Origin: Novosphingobium sp. FSW06-99
GTDB taxonomy: Bacteria > Pseudomonadota > Alphaproteobacteria > Sphingomonadales > Sphingomonadaceae
Assembly (NCBI RefSeq): GCF_001519065.1
Contig: NZ_KQ954262.1
Coordinates: 1 to 64,000, forward strand
DNA: 64,000 nt
Reading direction: 5' to 3'
Numbering within the stretch: the stretch's first letter is position 1; every line of letters begins with the position of its first letter. This document shows, piece after piece, positions 1 to 8,844 of this stretch. A program made the translations under genes and the position numbers. The notes under the pieces are model-generated. The model made no database searches and was not told the origin of the DNA. It saw only the letters and a program-made list of their open reading frames with translations.

Positions 1-15
1 GACCAAAGCTTTCAT
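1..15 (-). CDS. probable start of a next gene in the purU-sdaA operon (cut by window edge)
   Basis: On the minus strand an ATG at 15-13 begins a frame reading Met-Lys-Ala-Leu-Val before the window ends. It is preceded by GGAAACGGAC, a plausible ribosome binding site, and lies 10 nt after the sdaA stop, so it is probably translated from the same transcript. MKALV is a common N-terminus of zinc-type alcohol/formaldehyde dehydrogenases, which would suit an operon releasing formaldehyde by N-demethylation, but five codons cannot establish that. Confidence 0.35.
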
Positions 16-25
16 GTCCGTTTCC

Positions 26-1405
26 TCAACATTCGACCACATTGACCGCAAGGCCACCTTGCGAGGTTTCCTTGTATTTGTCGCGCATGTCGTGCCCGGT
101 CTGGCGCATCGTCTCGATCACTTTGTCGAGACTGACCATATGCGTGCCATCACCCAGCAGCGCCAGGCGCGAGGCATCGATTGCCTTGACCGCGCCCATC
201 GCATTGCGTTCGATACAGGGGATTTGCACCAGCCCGCCGACCGGATCGCACGTCAGGCCCAGATTGTGCTCCATGGCAATTTCGGCAGCGTTTTCGATCT
301 GCCCGTTGTTGCCGCCCAATGCTGCCGTCAGCCCGCCCGCAGCCATCGAGCAGGCCACGCCGACTTCGCCCTGGCAGCCGACTTCGGCACCCGAAATCGA
401 CGCGTTGCGTTTGTACAGCGCGCCGATCGCCGCCGCTGTCAGCAGAAACGTGCGGCGCCCTTCGCGTGTGCCGCGATAGCACCGCTCGTAATAGCGCAGC
501 ACCGCCGGGATGATCCCCGCCGCGCCATTGGTCGGCGCAGTCACCACTTTGCCCCCGGCAGCATTTTCCTCGTTGACCGCCATCGCCCACAAGTTGATCC
601 AGTCGAGCACCGCCAGCGGATCGCCCAGCGTGGTTTGCTGGCGCGCGGCGAGTTCGCGGGTGAGCACGGCGGCGCGGCGCTGCACTTTCAGTCCGCCGGG
701 CAAAGTGCCCTCGTTGCGGCAGCCGCGATCGATGCATTGCGACATCGTGTCGGCAATCAGGTCGAGCCCGGCCTCTACCTCGGACAACGGGCGCCGCGCG
801 CATTCGTTGGCCAGCATGATCTCCGCAAAACTGAGACCCTGCTGCGCACCGATGTCAAGCAGTTCGCCGGCCGAGACGAAATCGTGCGGAATGGCCACAT
901 CGGCATCGCCTTCGCGCATATTGCCCTGCGCCTCGTCCTCATCGAGCACAAAGCCGCCACCGATCGAATAATAGGTGCGCTGGTCGATCACCGTGCCCGC
1001 CGCATCGCGCGCGGTGATCGTCATCGCATTGCTGTGGAACGGCTTGCGCTCGCGTTTCCAGAAATGGATGTCGCGATCGGGCACAAAGGCCACATCCTGT
1101 ACGCCCATCAGTGCCAGGCGCCCTTCGGCATGGACTTGCGCGACCAGCGTGGGGACGCGGTCGGGATCGATCAGCGCAGGCACTTCGCCCGCCAGCCCCA
1201 GAATCACCGCGCTGTCGGTGGCGTGGCCCTTGCCAGTCAGCGCCAGCGAGCCATAGAGCGCCACATCGACATGCGCCGTCGCTGTCAGCAGCCCGCGTTC
1301 GGCCAGCCGTTCGCCAAACCGCCGCGCCGCCACCATCGGCCCAACGGTGTGCGAGCTCGACGGCCCGATGCCGATCTTGAACAGATCGAAAAAGCCCGCG
1401 ATCAT
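26..1405 (-). CDS. sdaA: L-serine dehydratase (iron-sulfur, single chain)
   Basis: The 459-residue protein deaminates L-serine to pyruvate and ammonia in the cytoplasm. The N-terminal beta domain carries the GPSSSHTVGPM motif near residue 15. The C-terminal alpha domain carries cysteine-bearing segments (GCQGEVGVACSM and LTCDPVGGLVQIPC) that ligate the oxygen-sensitive 4Fe-4S cluster in this family. The length matches one-chain bacterial SdaA enzymes. The start at 1405 was chosen because its ATG overlaps the stop of the upstream YbaK gene as ATGA; a frame extension to 1450 has no homology. In this operon it would drain serine formed from glycine plus a one-carbon unit into central metabolism, completing betaine breakdown. 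Confidence 0.95.
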   Translation of the reverse strand: MIAGFFDLFKIGIGPSSSHTVGPMVAARRFGERLAERGLLTATAHVDVALYGSLALTGKGHATDSAVILGLAGEVPALIDPDRVPTLVAQVHAEGRLALMGVQDVAFVPDRDIHFWKRERKPFHSNAMTITARDAAGTVIDQRTYYSIGGGFVLDEDEAQGNMREGDADVAIPHDFVSAGELLDIGAQQGLSFAEIMLANECARRPLSEVEAGLDLIADTMSQCIDRGCRNEGTLPGGLKVQRRAAVLTRELAARQQTTLGDPLAVLDWINLWAMAVNEENAAGGKVVTAPTNGAAGIIPAVLRYYERCYRGTREGRRTFLLTAAAIGALYKRNASISGAEVGCQGEVGVACSMAAGGLTAALGGNNGQIENAAEIAMEHNLGLTCDPVGGLVQIPCIERNAMGAVKAIDASRLALLGDGTHMVSLDKVIETMRQTGHDMRDKYKETSQGGLAVNVVEC

Positions 1406-1890
1406 GCTGCGCGCTCGGGAATGGCGGCGATCAGGGGCGCATGGCCCCAATGTGCCAGCGCGCGGATCAGGTCTGCCCCCGGCAGGCCGATCGTCGCGGT
1501 GTTGCGCAAGGGATGCACATGCACCGCCGCCGCATCGGCCAGCGTTTCATCGAGCACCACGCGCACTTTGCCCGCCGCATCGTTGATTGCCGCCAGCGGC
1601 GTGACCGATCCGGGGGTGACATCCAGCAGCGCCGCCATGTCTTCGGCTTTGCCAAAGCTGAGCTTTTTGGCGCCGATCACCGGCGCCAGCGCCTTGAGAT
1701 CGACGCGCAAGGCGTGATCGACCGTAACCAGATAAAACGCCCCGCCGCTGTCTTTCAAAAACAGGTTCTTGGTATGCGCACCGGGCAGCGCGGCGTGGAT
1801 CGCCTCGCTTTCCTCGACCGTGAACACCGCCTCGTGCTCCAACGCGCTCCAGGTGATGCCCAGTGCCTGCAAATCATCGTAAAGCGTCAT
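1402..1890 (-). CDS. proX: YbaK/ProX-type aminoacyl-tRNA deacylase
   Basis: The 162-residue protein is a stand-alone editing domain of the YbaK/ProX superfamily. Such proteins hydrolyse mischarged Ala- or Cys-tRNA(Pro) in trans. The conserved core is seen in HTKNLFLKD (about residue 40), KKLSFGKAEDM (about residue 76) and TPGSVTPLA (about residue 92), matching family members such as PrdX/ProX. Start and stop overlap the neighbouring purU and sdaA genes by ATGA on both sides, so it is translationally coupled within a serine/one-carbon operon. Why a tRNA proofreading domain sits here is unclear; it may protect tRNA(Pro) from alanine or a substrate-derived analogue. The exact mischarged substrate cannot be read from sequence. 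Confidence 0.85.
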   Translation of the reverse strand: MTLYDDLQALGITWSALEHEAVFTVEESEAIHAALPGAHTKNLFLKDSGGAFYLVTVDHALRVDLKALAPVIGAKKLSFGKAEDMAALLDVTPGSVTPLAAINDAAGKVRVVLDETLADAAAVHVHPLRNTATIGLPGADLIRALAHWGHAPLIAAIPERAA

Positions 1891-2744
1891 TTGAACACCA
1901 CCGTGCGGGTGCCGTTGAGCATGACGCGATGTTCGCAATGCGCCTTCACCGCGCGCGTCAGCACGCGGCTTTCGGTTTCCTGGCCCTGGGCAATCAGGTC
2001 GTCGATCGTATCGGCATGGTCCACCATCGACACATCCTGCGCGATGATCGGCCCTTCGTCGAGATCGGGCGTGACATAATGCCCGGTCGCGCCGACCATC
2101 TTCACGCCGCGTTCCCACGCGCGGTGATACGGCATGGCGCCCTTGAAAGCGGGCAGCGAGGAATGGTGGATATTGATCACGCGTCCTTCGAGCTTGCGAC
2201 AGGTCGCATCGGAGAGCACCTGCATATAGCGCGCAAGAATGATCAGGTCGACGCGTTGTTCGTCGATCATCGCCAACAGTTTCGCTTCCTGTTCCAGCTT
2301 GGTTTCGGCGGTGATCGGCAGGTGGTGGAACGCGATGCCTTCGTGTTCGACACGGCGCTGCCAGGTCTGGTGGTTTGACACCACGCTGGTCACCTCCATC
2401 GGCAGATAGCCGGTCGCGGTGCGATAAAGCAGATCGTTGAGGCAATGGCCGCCCTTGCTGACCATGATCAGCGCGCGCAGCTTCACGCGCAGATCGTGGA
2501 CCTGCCAATCGAGGTTGTAGGCGCTGCCGACCGACAGGAATGCCGCGTTGAACGCCTCCCTAGTCAGGCCCTCGGGCCCCTTGAACGCCACGCGCATGAA
2601 AAAGCGCCCCGAATGGGCATCGCCGAACTGGGCGTTGTGGATGATGTTGCAATCCTGCGCCGCGATCGAACCGGCGATCGCCGCGACGATCCCCTTGCGA
2701 TCCTGGCACGACACCAGCAGCACGAAATCAGGTTTTTCGGTCAT
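1887..2744 (-). CDS. purU: formyltetrahydrofolate deformylase
   Basis: The 285-residue enzyme hydrolyses 10-formyl-THF to formate and THF. An N-terminal ACT domain (about residues 5-80, beginning FVLLVSCQDRKG) is followed by a formyltransferase-fold domain with HHSSLPAF and the GATGHYVTPDLDEGPIIAQ segment carrying catalytic His and Asp. The ATG at 2744 has GGGAG about 11 nt upstream; a GTG three codons earlier is less well spaced. It begins an apparent operon purU-proX-sdaA divergent from a LysR gene. purU commonly accompanies sarcosine oxidase genes, where it recycles THF loaded with one-carbon units from methyl-group oxidation. Confidence 0.95.
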   Translation of the reverse strand: MTEKPDFVLLVSCQDRKGIVAAIAGSIAAQDCNIIHNAQFGDAHSGRFFMRVAFKGPEGLTREAFNAAFLSVGSAYNLDWQVHDLRVKLRALIMVSKGGHCLNDLLYRTATGYLPMEVTSVVSNHQTWQRRVEHEGIAFHHLPITAETKLEQEAKLLAMIDEQRVDLIILARYMQVLSDATCRKLEGRVINIHHSSLPAFKGAMPYHRAWERGVKMVGATGHYVTPDLDEGPIIAQDVSMVDHADTIDDLIAQGQETESRVLTRAVKAHCEHRVMLNGTRTVVFK

Positions 2745-2880
2745 GGTCGGCACGGCTCCCCGGCAAAAACGCCTTTGTTGCCAGCATGTCTATTGCACAC
2801 CGCGCCATGCTGGAATTTCATTTGGACGGAATAAGAATGAATGATATATAGATTAAGAGGACATAATTGAGGGCGCGGCC
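2745..2880. promoter_or_regulatory. divergent promoter region, purU operon / LysR gene
   Basis: This 136-bp gap between divergent genes is AT-rich in its right half (2831-2868). It contains an ATTA-N8-TAAT dyad at 2852-2867 that could be part of a LysR binding site, since such sites are usually imperfect dyads next to their own gene. GAGG at 2869-2872... precedes the LysR ATG with normal spacing. The dyad is short, so the operator assignment is tentative. Confidence 0.35.
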
Positions 2881-3834
2881 ATGCTACGGTTACCGGCGGA
2901 ATTCGACCTCCACGCGCTGGAGGTGTTTGTGGTCACGGTCGAACTTGGCGGAATGACCGCCAGCGCGACCCAGTTGCGCATCACGCAATCGGCGGTGTCG
3001 CAGACTATCACCCGGCTCGAGGCCGGGATCGGCACCCCGCTGTTCGACCGGTCGTTGCGACCGCTGGGCCTGACGCCTGCAGGACGCGCGCTGTACGAAC
3101 GCGCGCGCCGCCTGTTGACCACTGCACGCACAGTAATCGACGAAGTGCGCGAAGGCGCCAGCCTGCCGGTAGACCAGATCACGTTGGGCATGTCGGAAAC
3201 CTTTGCCACACTGCTGACCGCGCCGGTGCTGCGCCGGTTCGGCAACCGAGTCGGACGCTGGCGCATCCGTTCGGGCATTTCGCTGGTCCAGCAGCAGGAT
3301 TTTCTGGCCCGCCGCGTCGACATGCTGGTGACCGGCAGCAACACGCTCGAAAAGCATCCCGGCACAGAACACCACGATGTGATGGACGACCCGTTCGTGC
3401 TGATTTTCCCGCGCGACTACAACGGCAGCAGCGATCCCGCCGAAGCCGCCGAACGGATGCCGTTCGTGCGCTATTCGCTCGACCATGGCATGGGCCAGCG
3501 CATCGAAAGCCAGTTGACCCGCATGAAGCTGCGCCTGCCCAATGTGATCGAGGTCGACATCATGCACCAGCAACTGACCTCGGTCGCGCTCGGCATCGGC
3601 TGGAGCATCACCAGCGCGCTGTGCCTGGCCGCGATGCCCGGCCTGTTCGACCAGTTGCGCATCGAACCCCTGCCGCGCGGCCGCTTTTCCCGCCGCGTGC
3701 AAGTCGTCGGCCGCAGCGGCGAACTGGGCAACCTGGCCCTGCAGACCGCGCAAATGGCGCGCGAAGTGCTGATGGTGGATACCATGACCCCGCTGTTGCA
3801 GCGGCTGCCGTGGATCGAGGATTTGATGCGCTGA
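2881..3834 (+). CDS. LysR-family transcriptional regulator
   Basis: The 317-residue protein has an N-terminal winged helix-turn-helix (residues about 9-68, with TASATQLRITQSAVSQTITRL, here split as ATQLRITQSAVS then QTITRLEA) and a C-terminal effector-binding domain. It lies on the plus strand between the sox operon and purU. It is divergent from purU and convergent with soxG, from which it is separated by a terminator. Position suggests it controls purU-proX-sdaA and perhaps the betaine/sarcosine genes, with an effector such as glycine, serine or sarcosine; none of this is shown directly. Confidence 0.9.
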   Translation: MLRLPAEFDLHALEVFVVTVELGGMTASATQLRITQSAVSQTITRLEAGIGTPLFDRSLRPLGLTPAGRALYERARRLLTTARTVIDEVREGASLPVDQITLGMSETFATLLTAPVLRRFGNRVGRWRIRSGISLVQQQDFLARRVDMLVTGSNTLEKHPGTEHHDVMDDPFVLIFPRDYNGSSDPAEAAERMPFVRYSLDHGMGQRIESQLTRMKLRLPNVIEVDIMHQQLTSVALGIGWSITSALCLAAMPGLFDQLRIEPLPRGRFSRRVQVVGRSGELGNLALQTAQMAREVLMVDTMTPLLQRLPWIEDLMR

Positions 3835-3835
3835 C

Positions 3836-3872
3836 AAAAAAGGGCCCGCACATCGGTGAGACGTGCGGGCCC
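3836..3872 (-). terminator. rho-independent terminator of the sox operon
   Basis: A perfect 10-bp stem GGGCCCGCAC (3842-3851) / GTGCGGGCCC (3863-3872) with an 11-nt loop is followed, reading on the minus strand, by TTTTTT (3841-3836). It lies 26 nt after the soxG stop and just after the LysR stop on the other strand, where there is no T-tract. It therefore ends the minus-strand transcript. Confidence 0.9.
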
Positions 3873-3897
3873 AAGGGTGGAACTGTTGGTGGTACGC

Positions 3898-4428
3898 TCA
3901 GCCGATCGCTTCGGCCAGCGCGTGCCACAGCCAGGGGGCGAAACTGCGCCACACTTCGACGTGAAAGCGGTCTGGCGCCAGGCACCAGATCTGGATTTCG
4001 ACCGTTTCGAACACCGTGCGCGTCGCCCGGCCAGGGGTGAATTTTGCCACATCGAGCGGGCAGCCGCGCGTCAGGGCAGCGACTGCACCGGGGCCTTCCA
4101 GCGTAAAACCGACCGAACGCGCGCTGACATCGACCATGCCCAATGGCTGGCCCGAAACCGCAGGCAGCGTGGTGCCAAGCGGCAGCAAGCCATGCCACTC
4201 GTCGGGGCCAAGCCGGGCAATCCCGTCATGATGCGTGCCCACGCGATCGGGCAAAGTACGGCCAAGCGCCACCGACAGCAGTGCCGCGTCCTTTGCGCGC
4301 AGCGACCAGCGTACCAGCGGTGCGGCAGGCGCGAGCGTGACGGGCAATCCGTAGACAGCGCCGGTGATGGGCTGGCTGCCCCGTTTCAGATCGATGCCGG
4401 CGACGGCCATCGGTGCGATCTCAAGCAT
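3898..4428 (-). CDS. soxG: sarcosine oxidase gamma subunit
   Basis: The 176-residue protein resembles the gamma subunit of heterotetrameric sarcosine oxidase, a GcvT-like small chain that packs against the alpha subunit. It is the last gene of soxB-D-A-G, the usual order. The ATG at 4428 overlaps the end of soxA by 8 nt; an in-frame ATG at 4452 is possible but would extend further into soxA. The C-terminal part (VETVEIQIWCLAPDRFHVEVWRSFAPWLWHAL, given here by its ends VETVEIQ and APWLWHAL) is the best-conserved part of the family. Confidence 0.88.
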   Translation of the reverse strand: MLEIAPMAVAGIDLKRGSQPITGAVYGLPVTLAPAAPLVRWSLRAKDAALLSVALGRTLPDRVGTHHDGIARLGPDEWHGLLPLGTTLPAVSGQPLGMVDVSARSVGFTLEGPGAVAALTRGCPLDVAKFTPGRATRTVFETVEIQIWCLAPDRFHVEVWRSFAPWLWHALAEAIG

Positions 4429-7285
4429 TGAGGCGGCTTCCTTCGGCATCATAGAACATCGGTGCGGTAACCGTCGCGCGGATCACTTTGCCCGGCATTG
4501 GCACGAAGATCGTCTGCCCGATCCGCGCACGGCCATCGGCGATCACCGCCAGAGCAATCGTGCGGCCAAGCGCGGCGCTGCGGTATGACGATGTAACATG
4601 CCCGATCATCGGCATCGGCATCGGCGCGTCGGGGTCGGCCACCACCTGGGCACCTTCTTCCAGCAAGTCCTGCGGATCTTCGGTCAGCAGGCCGATAAAC
4701 TGCTTGCGCCCGGGCAGGCCCATGTCGGGCCGCGCAAGCGAGCGCTTGCCCACGAAATCGGGCTTTTTCTTGCCCACCGCCCAATCGAGCCCCATGTCAT
4801 AAGGCGTCATCGTGCCATCGGTATCCTGCCCGACGATGATGAAGCCCTTTTCGGCGCGCAGCACATGCATGGTTTCGGTGCCATAGGCGGTGATGCCGTG
4901 CGCCTGGCCCGCATCCCACACCTCTTCCCACACTTTGCGGCCTTCGCTGGCGGGCACGTTGATTTCAAAGCCGAGTTCGCCGGTAAAGCTCACCCGGAAC
5001 AGCCGGGTCGGCACCCCGGCAATGGTGCCTTCGCGCACGGCCATGTGCGGGAATGCCTCTGCACCAAGATCGATGCCCGAAACCAGCGGCGCGATCACGT
5101 CGCGCGCGCGCGGGCCTTGCAGCGCGATCACCGCCCATTGTTCGGTGGTTGAGGTCAGCCAGACGTCGAGATCGCTCCATTCGGTCTGGAGATAGTCTTC
5201 CATCATCCCCAGCACCCGCGCGGCACCGCCGGTGGTGGTGGTCAGGTGGAACCGGTCATCGGCCATCCGCGCCGAAACGCCATCATCAGTGATAAACCCG
5301 TCTTCGCGCAACAACAGGCCATAGCGGCAGCGGCCGGGTTGCAACCCCTTCCACGGGTTGGTGTACATGCGGTTGAGAAACTCCGCCGCATCGGGGCCGA
5401 CCACTTCGATCTTGCCCAGCGTCGAGGCATCGAAGATCCCGACCGACCGGCGCACTGCCGCGCATTCGCGCAGCACAGCGGCGTCCATGTCTTCACCGCC
5501 ACGCGGGAAATAGCGCGCGCGACGCCAGTTCGACACGTTTTCGAACACCGCGCCATGCTCGGTCGCCCATTCGTCGATCGGCGATTTGCGCACCGGCTGG
5601 AACAGTGCATCCTTGTGGTGCCCCATCAGCGCGCCAAATGTCTGCGGCGTATAGGGCGGGCGGAACGTGGTCAGCCCGATCTGTTCGACAGGACGCCCCA
5701 GCGCGGCGGACGCGATCTGCAACCCGTTGAGATTGCTGGTTTTACCCTGATCGGTGGCCATGCCGTTGGTGGTATAGCGCTTGATGTGCTCGATCGAGCG
5801 CATACCTTCCTGCACCGCAAGATGAATGTCGCGCGCCTTCACGTCGTTCTGGAAATCGACAAAGGCTTTTTGCGCGCGCACGTCGATATGGCTGGGCAAT
5901 ACCGCGGTCACCACGCCGTGGCCCATGTCCCAAGCGCCCGCCCCCGCGCCCACCGCGCGGCAGTTTTCGATCGGCGTGCCGGGCAGATAGGCACCCCACG
6001 CCTCGCTCCAGGTCAGGCTGCCCTTGGCATGGCTCCACAGATGCACGCTGGGTGTCCAGCCGCCGGCCATCAGCACCGCATCGCAGGCCAGCTTGCACGC
6101 CGGGCCAGTGCCGTTCGCGGCAAAGGTCACCCCGGTCACGGCATGGCGCCCGTGCACGGCGGTGATCGCGCAGCCGATATGCACGGCAATGCCCGCATCG
6201 CGCGCTGCATCGGCCAGATCGGCGCCAACCACGTTGCGCACATCGATGATCGCGGCGACATGCACCCCCGCACCGGCCAGCGCCAGCGCATCGCGCCAGC
6301 CGCTGTCGTGCGCGGCCATCACCACCACCGCATGGCCCACCGCCACGCCATAGCGCAGCGCGAGCATGCGCCCGGCGCTGGCCAGCATGACACCGGGCAC
6401 ATCGTTGCCGTTGAACACCAGCGGACGCTCGATCGCGCCTTGCGCCAACACGACTTCGCCCGCGCGGATGCGCCACAGCCGCTCGCGTGGCCCGCTGGCA
6501 TCGGCGGGCGCCAGATGGTCGGTCAGGCTCTGCGTCGCGCCGATGAAGTTCTGATGGTAATAGCCGAACGCGGTGGTGCGGGTCATCACCGTGACATTGC
6601 CTGCCGCCGCCAGCTTCTCCTTCAACGCATCGAGCGCGGCCCATTGCACCGGATCGGCCAGCGCGCCGCCGCCCAGTTCATCCTGTTCGTCGATCAGGAT
6701 CACCCGGCCGCCGTGCGCCGCCGCCTCCAGCGTCGCAGTGATCCCGGCTATGCCGCCGCCGACCACCAGCACTTCGCAGTGAGCATAGGTCGCGTCATAA
6801 TGGTCGGGGTCGCGCGCCACCGGGCTGTCGCCCAGCCCCGCCAACTGGCGGATGACCGGTTCATACAGCTTTTCCCAGGCCGAACGCGGCCACATGAACG
6901 TCTTGTTGTAAAACCCGGCCGGAAACAGTGCGCCGAACACGTCATTGAGCGCGGCGACATCGAATTTCAGCGAGGGCCAGCGGTTCTGGCTCTTGGCCTG
7001 CAACCCGTCATGGAGCGCAACCTGCGGCGCGCGCAAGTTGGGCGTGATCCGCGCCGGGCCGCGATCGACCGTCACCAGCGCATTGGGCTCTTCGGGCCCC
7101 ATCCCGACCAGCCCGCGCGGGCGGTGATACTTGAACGAGCGGCCAAACAGCGTGACGCCCGACGCGACGAGCGCAGAGGCCAGACTGTCCCCGGCAAAAC
7201 CCTGATAGCCCTGCCCGTCAAAGCTGAACGCCAGCGGTCGGCTGCGATCGATCCGCCCCCCGGCGGCAAGCCGATAGCCGCTCAC
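4421..7285 (-). CDS. soxA: sarcosine oxidase alpha subunit
   Basis: The 954-residue subunit oxidises sarcosine to glycine, with the methyl group passed to THF as 5,10-methylene-THF. It has an N-terminal ferredoxin-like domain (GFAGDSLASALVASG near residue 31), an NAD-binding Rossmann domain (VVGGGIAGITATLEAA near 165), and a C-terminal aminomethyltransferase-like folate domain ending with the typical RAEKGFIIVGQDTDGT segment. The start is GTG at 7285, overlapping the soxD stop as GTGA; the longer open frame to 7453 runs through soxD and has no family homology. The length matches heterotetrameric SoxA. Confidence 0.95.
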   Translation of the reverse strand: MSGYRLAAGGRIDRSRPLAFSFDGQGYQGFAGDSLASALVASGVTLFGRSFKYHRPRGLVGMGPEEPNALVTVDRGPARITPNLRAPQVALHDGLQAKSQNRWPSLKFDVAALNDVFGALFPAGFYNKTFMWPRSAWEKLYEPVIRQLAGLGDSPVARDPDHYDATYAHCEVLVVGGGIAGITATLEAAAHGGRVILIDEQDELGGGALADPVQWAALDALKEKLAAAGNVTVMTRTTAFGYYHQNFIGATQSLTDHLAPADASGPRERLWRIRAGEVVLAQGAIERPLVFNGNDVPGVMLASAGRMLALRYGVAVGHAVVVMAAHDSGWRDALALAGAGVHVAAIIDVRNVVGADLADAARDAGIAVHIGCAITAVHGRHAVTGVTFAANGTGPACKLACDAVLMAGGWTPSVHLWSHAKGSLTWSEAWGAYLPGTPIENCRAVGAGAGAWDMGHGVVTAVLPSHIDVRAQKAFVDFQNDVKARDIHLAVQEGMRSIEHIKRYTTNGMATDQGKTSNLNGLQIASAALGRPVEQIGLTTFRPPYTPQTFGALMGHHKDALFQPVRKSPIDEWATEHGAVFENVSNWRRARYFPRGGEDMDAAVLRECAAVRRSVGIFDASTLGKIEVVGPDAAEFLNRMYTNPWKGLQPGRCRYGLLLREDGFITDDGVSARMADDRFHLTTTTGGAARVLGMMEDYLQTEWSDLDVWLTSTTEQWAVIALQGPRARDVIAPLVSGIDLGAEAFPHMAVREGTIAGVPTRLFRVSFTGELGFEINVPASEGRKVWEEVWDAGQAHGITAYGTETMHVLRAEKGFIIVGQDTDGTMTPYDMGLDWAVGKKKPDFVGKRSLARPDMGLPGRKQFIGLLTEDPQDLLEEGAQVVADPDAPMPMPMIGHVTSSYRSAALGRTIALAVIADGRARIGQTIFVPMPGKVIRATVTAPMFYDAEGSRLNA

Positions 7286-7569
7286 TTGGTGTCTCCCGCA
7301 GGGCGAGGCTCGCCCGTCTTGTAGGTCACTTCGAACCGGTCGGTCACCGTGTCGCGCACCGCGTTGAAAAACCGTGCGCAGCCGTGCGCATGGCGCCAGC
7401 GTTCGGCATGGGCCCCACGCGGATTGCGGCGGATATAGAGATAGGTTTCCCATTGGCGATCATCGAGCGCGCCCGGATCGAGCGGGCGGGCAATGTGCGC
7501 TTCGCCGCCATAGGTGAATTCCACCTCTGGCCGGTCTTCCTCGCAATAGGGGCAATGGATCAGAATCAT
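7282..7569 (-). CDS. soxD: sarcosine oxidase delta subunit
   Basis: The 95-residue subunit binds the structural zinc of heterotetrameric sarcosine oxidase. C6 and C9 (HCPYCEED) and the histidines in HAERWRHAHGC (residues 54-64) match the Cys2His2-type site of the family. It lies between soxB (12-nt gap) and soxA (4-nt overlap), as in other sox operons. Confidence 0.95.
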   Translation of the reverse strand: MILIHCPYCEEDRPEVEFTYGGEAHIARPLDPGALDDRQWETYLYIRRNPRGAHAERWRHAHGCARFFNAVRDTVTDRFEVTYKTGEPRPAGDTK

Positions 7570-7580
7570 GGGCTTTTCCG

Positions 7581-8834
7581 TCAGTGCGCGACGGCTGCGG
7601 CGGCAGCTTCGTCGATCAGCCGGCCGTTGCGGAACCGGTCGAGATTGAACGGCGCGTTGATGGCATGCGGCGCATCGTGCGCGATGGTGTGCGCCAGCAG
7701 ATCGGCCGCGCCCGGCGTCGCCTTGAACCCGCCCGTGCCCCAGCCGCAATTGACATAGAGCCCCGGCACCGGGGTCTTGGCCAGGATCGGCGAGCGATCG
7801 GGCGTCACATCGACGATCCCGCCCCAGGTGCGCAACATGCGCATGCGGGTAAAGATCGGAAAGATCTCGCAGATCGCCGCCAGGGTGTGTTCGATGATGT
7901 GCAGCGCGCCGCGTTGCGAATAGCTGACATAGGCATCGGTGCCCGCGCCGATCACCAGCTCGCCCTTGTCGGACTGGCTGATATAGGCGTGCACGGTGTT
8001 CGACATCACCACGCAGGGAAAGATCGGCTTGACCGGTTCGGATACCAGCGCCTGCAACGGATAGGATTCGAGCGGGAAATCGAGCCCGGCCATGCGCATC
8101 ACCAGCGAGGTGCTGCCCGCTGCCGAAACGCCGATCTTCTTCGCGCCGATAAAGCCCTTTTCGGTTTCGACCCCGATCACTGCACCATCGGGCCCACGGC
8201 GAATGCCGGTGACCGCACAGTTCTGGATGATATCCACCCCGCGCGCCACCGCGCCGCGCGCATAGCCCCAGGCCACGCTGTCATGCCGCGCGGTGCCGCC
8301 GCGCCGTTGCAACGCACCGCCCAGCACCGGATGGCGCGCGTTGGGCGAAATATCGAGCGGCGGGCAATAGGCCTTGCACGCCTCGGTCGACAGCCATTCG
8401 TTGTCGACACCGTTCAGCCGGTTGGCGTGGATATGCCGCTTGAAGCTTTGGATATCATGCACGTTGTGCGCCAGCATCAGCACGCCGCGCTTGGAATACA
8501 TGACGTTGTAGTTCAGTTCCTGGCTCAACCCGTCCCACAGCTTGACCGCGTGATCATACAGATGCGCGCTTTCATCGTAGAGATAGTTCGATCGGATGAT
8601 GGTGGTGTTGCGCCCGGCATTGCCGCCGCCCAGCCAGCCCTTTTCGATCACGCAGACATTGGTGATGCCATACTTGGCCGCCAGGTAATAGGCCGCGCCC
8701 AGCCCGTGCCCGCCCGCACCGATGATGATCACGTCATAGGCCGCCTTGGGCGCCTTGTCGGGCCAATGTTCGGGCCAGCCCTTGTGGCCGTTGAATGCCT
8801 CGGCAAACAGGTTAAGTCCGGAAAAGCGCTTCAT
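7581..8834 (-). CDS. soxB: sarcosine oxidase beta subunit
   Basis: The 417-residue flavoprotein holds the non-covalent FAD where sarcosine is oxidised. A Rossmann motif (VIIIGAGGHGLGAAYYLA, residues 35-52) and the RHDSVAWGYAR segment starting near residue 183 are present; in characterised SoxB proteins the latter region carries the histidine covalently linked to FMN. The start at 8834 (MKRFSGLNLF) is the normal family N-terminus. It is preceded by the Rieske oxygenase gene with a 10-nt gap, so demethylation of a betaine and of sarcosine are transcribed together. Confidence 0.95.
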   Translation of the reverse strand: MKRFSGLNLFAEAFNGHKGWPEHWPDKAPKAAYDVIIIGAGGHGLGAAYYLAAKYGITNVCVIEKGWLGGGNAGRNTTIIRSNYLYDESAHLYDHAVKLWDGLSQELNYNVMYSKRGVLMLAHNVHDIQSFKRHIHANRLNGVDNEWLSTEACKAYCPPLDISPNARHPVLGGALQRRGGTARHDSVAWGYARGAVARGVDIIQNCAVTGIRRGPDGAVIGVETEKGFIGAKKIGVSAAGSTSLVMRMAGLDFPLESYPLQALVSEPVKPIFPCVVMSNTVHAYISQSDKGELVIGAGTDAYVSYSQRGALHIIEHTLAAICEIFPIFTRMRMLRTWGGIVDVTPDRSPILAKTPVPGLYVNCGWGTGGFKATPGAADLLAHTIAHDAPHAINAPFNLDRFRNGRLIDEAAAAAVAH

Positions 8835-8844
8835 GGTCAAACCC

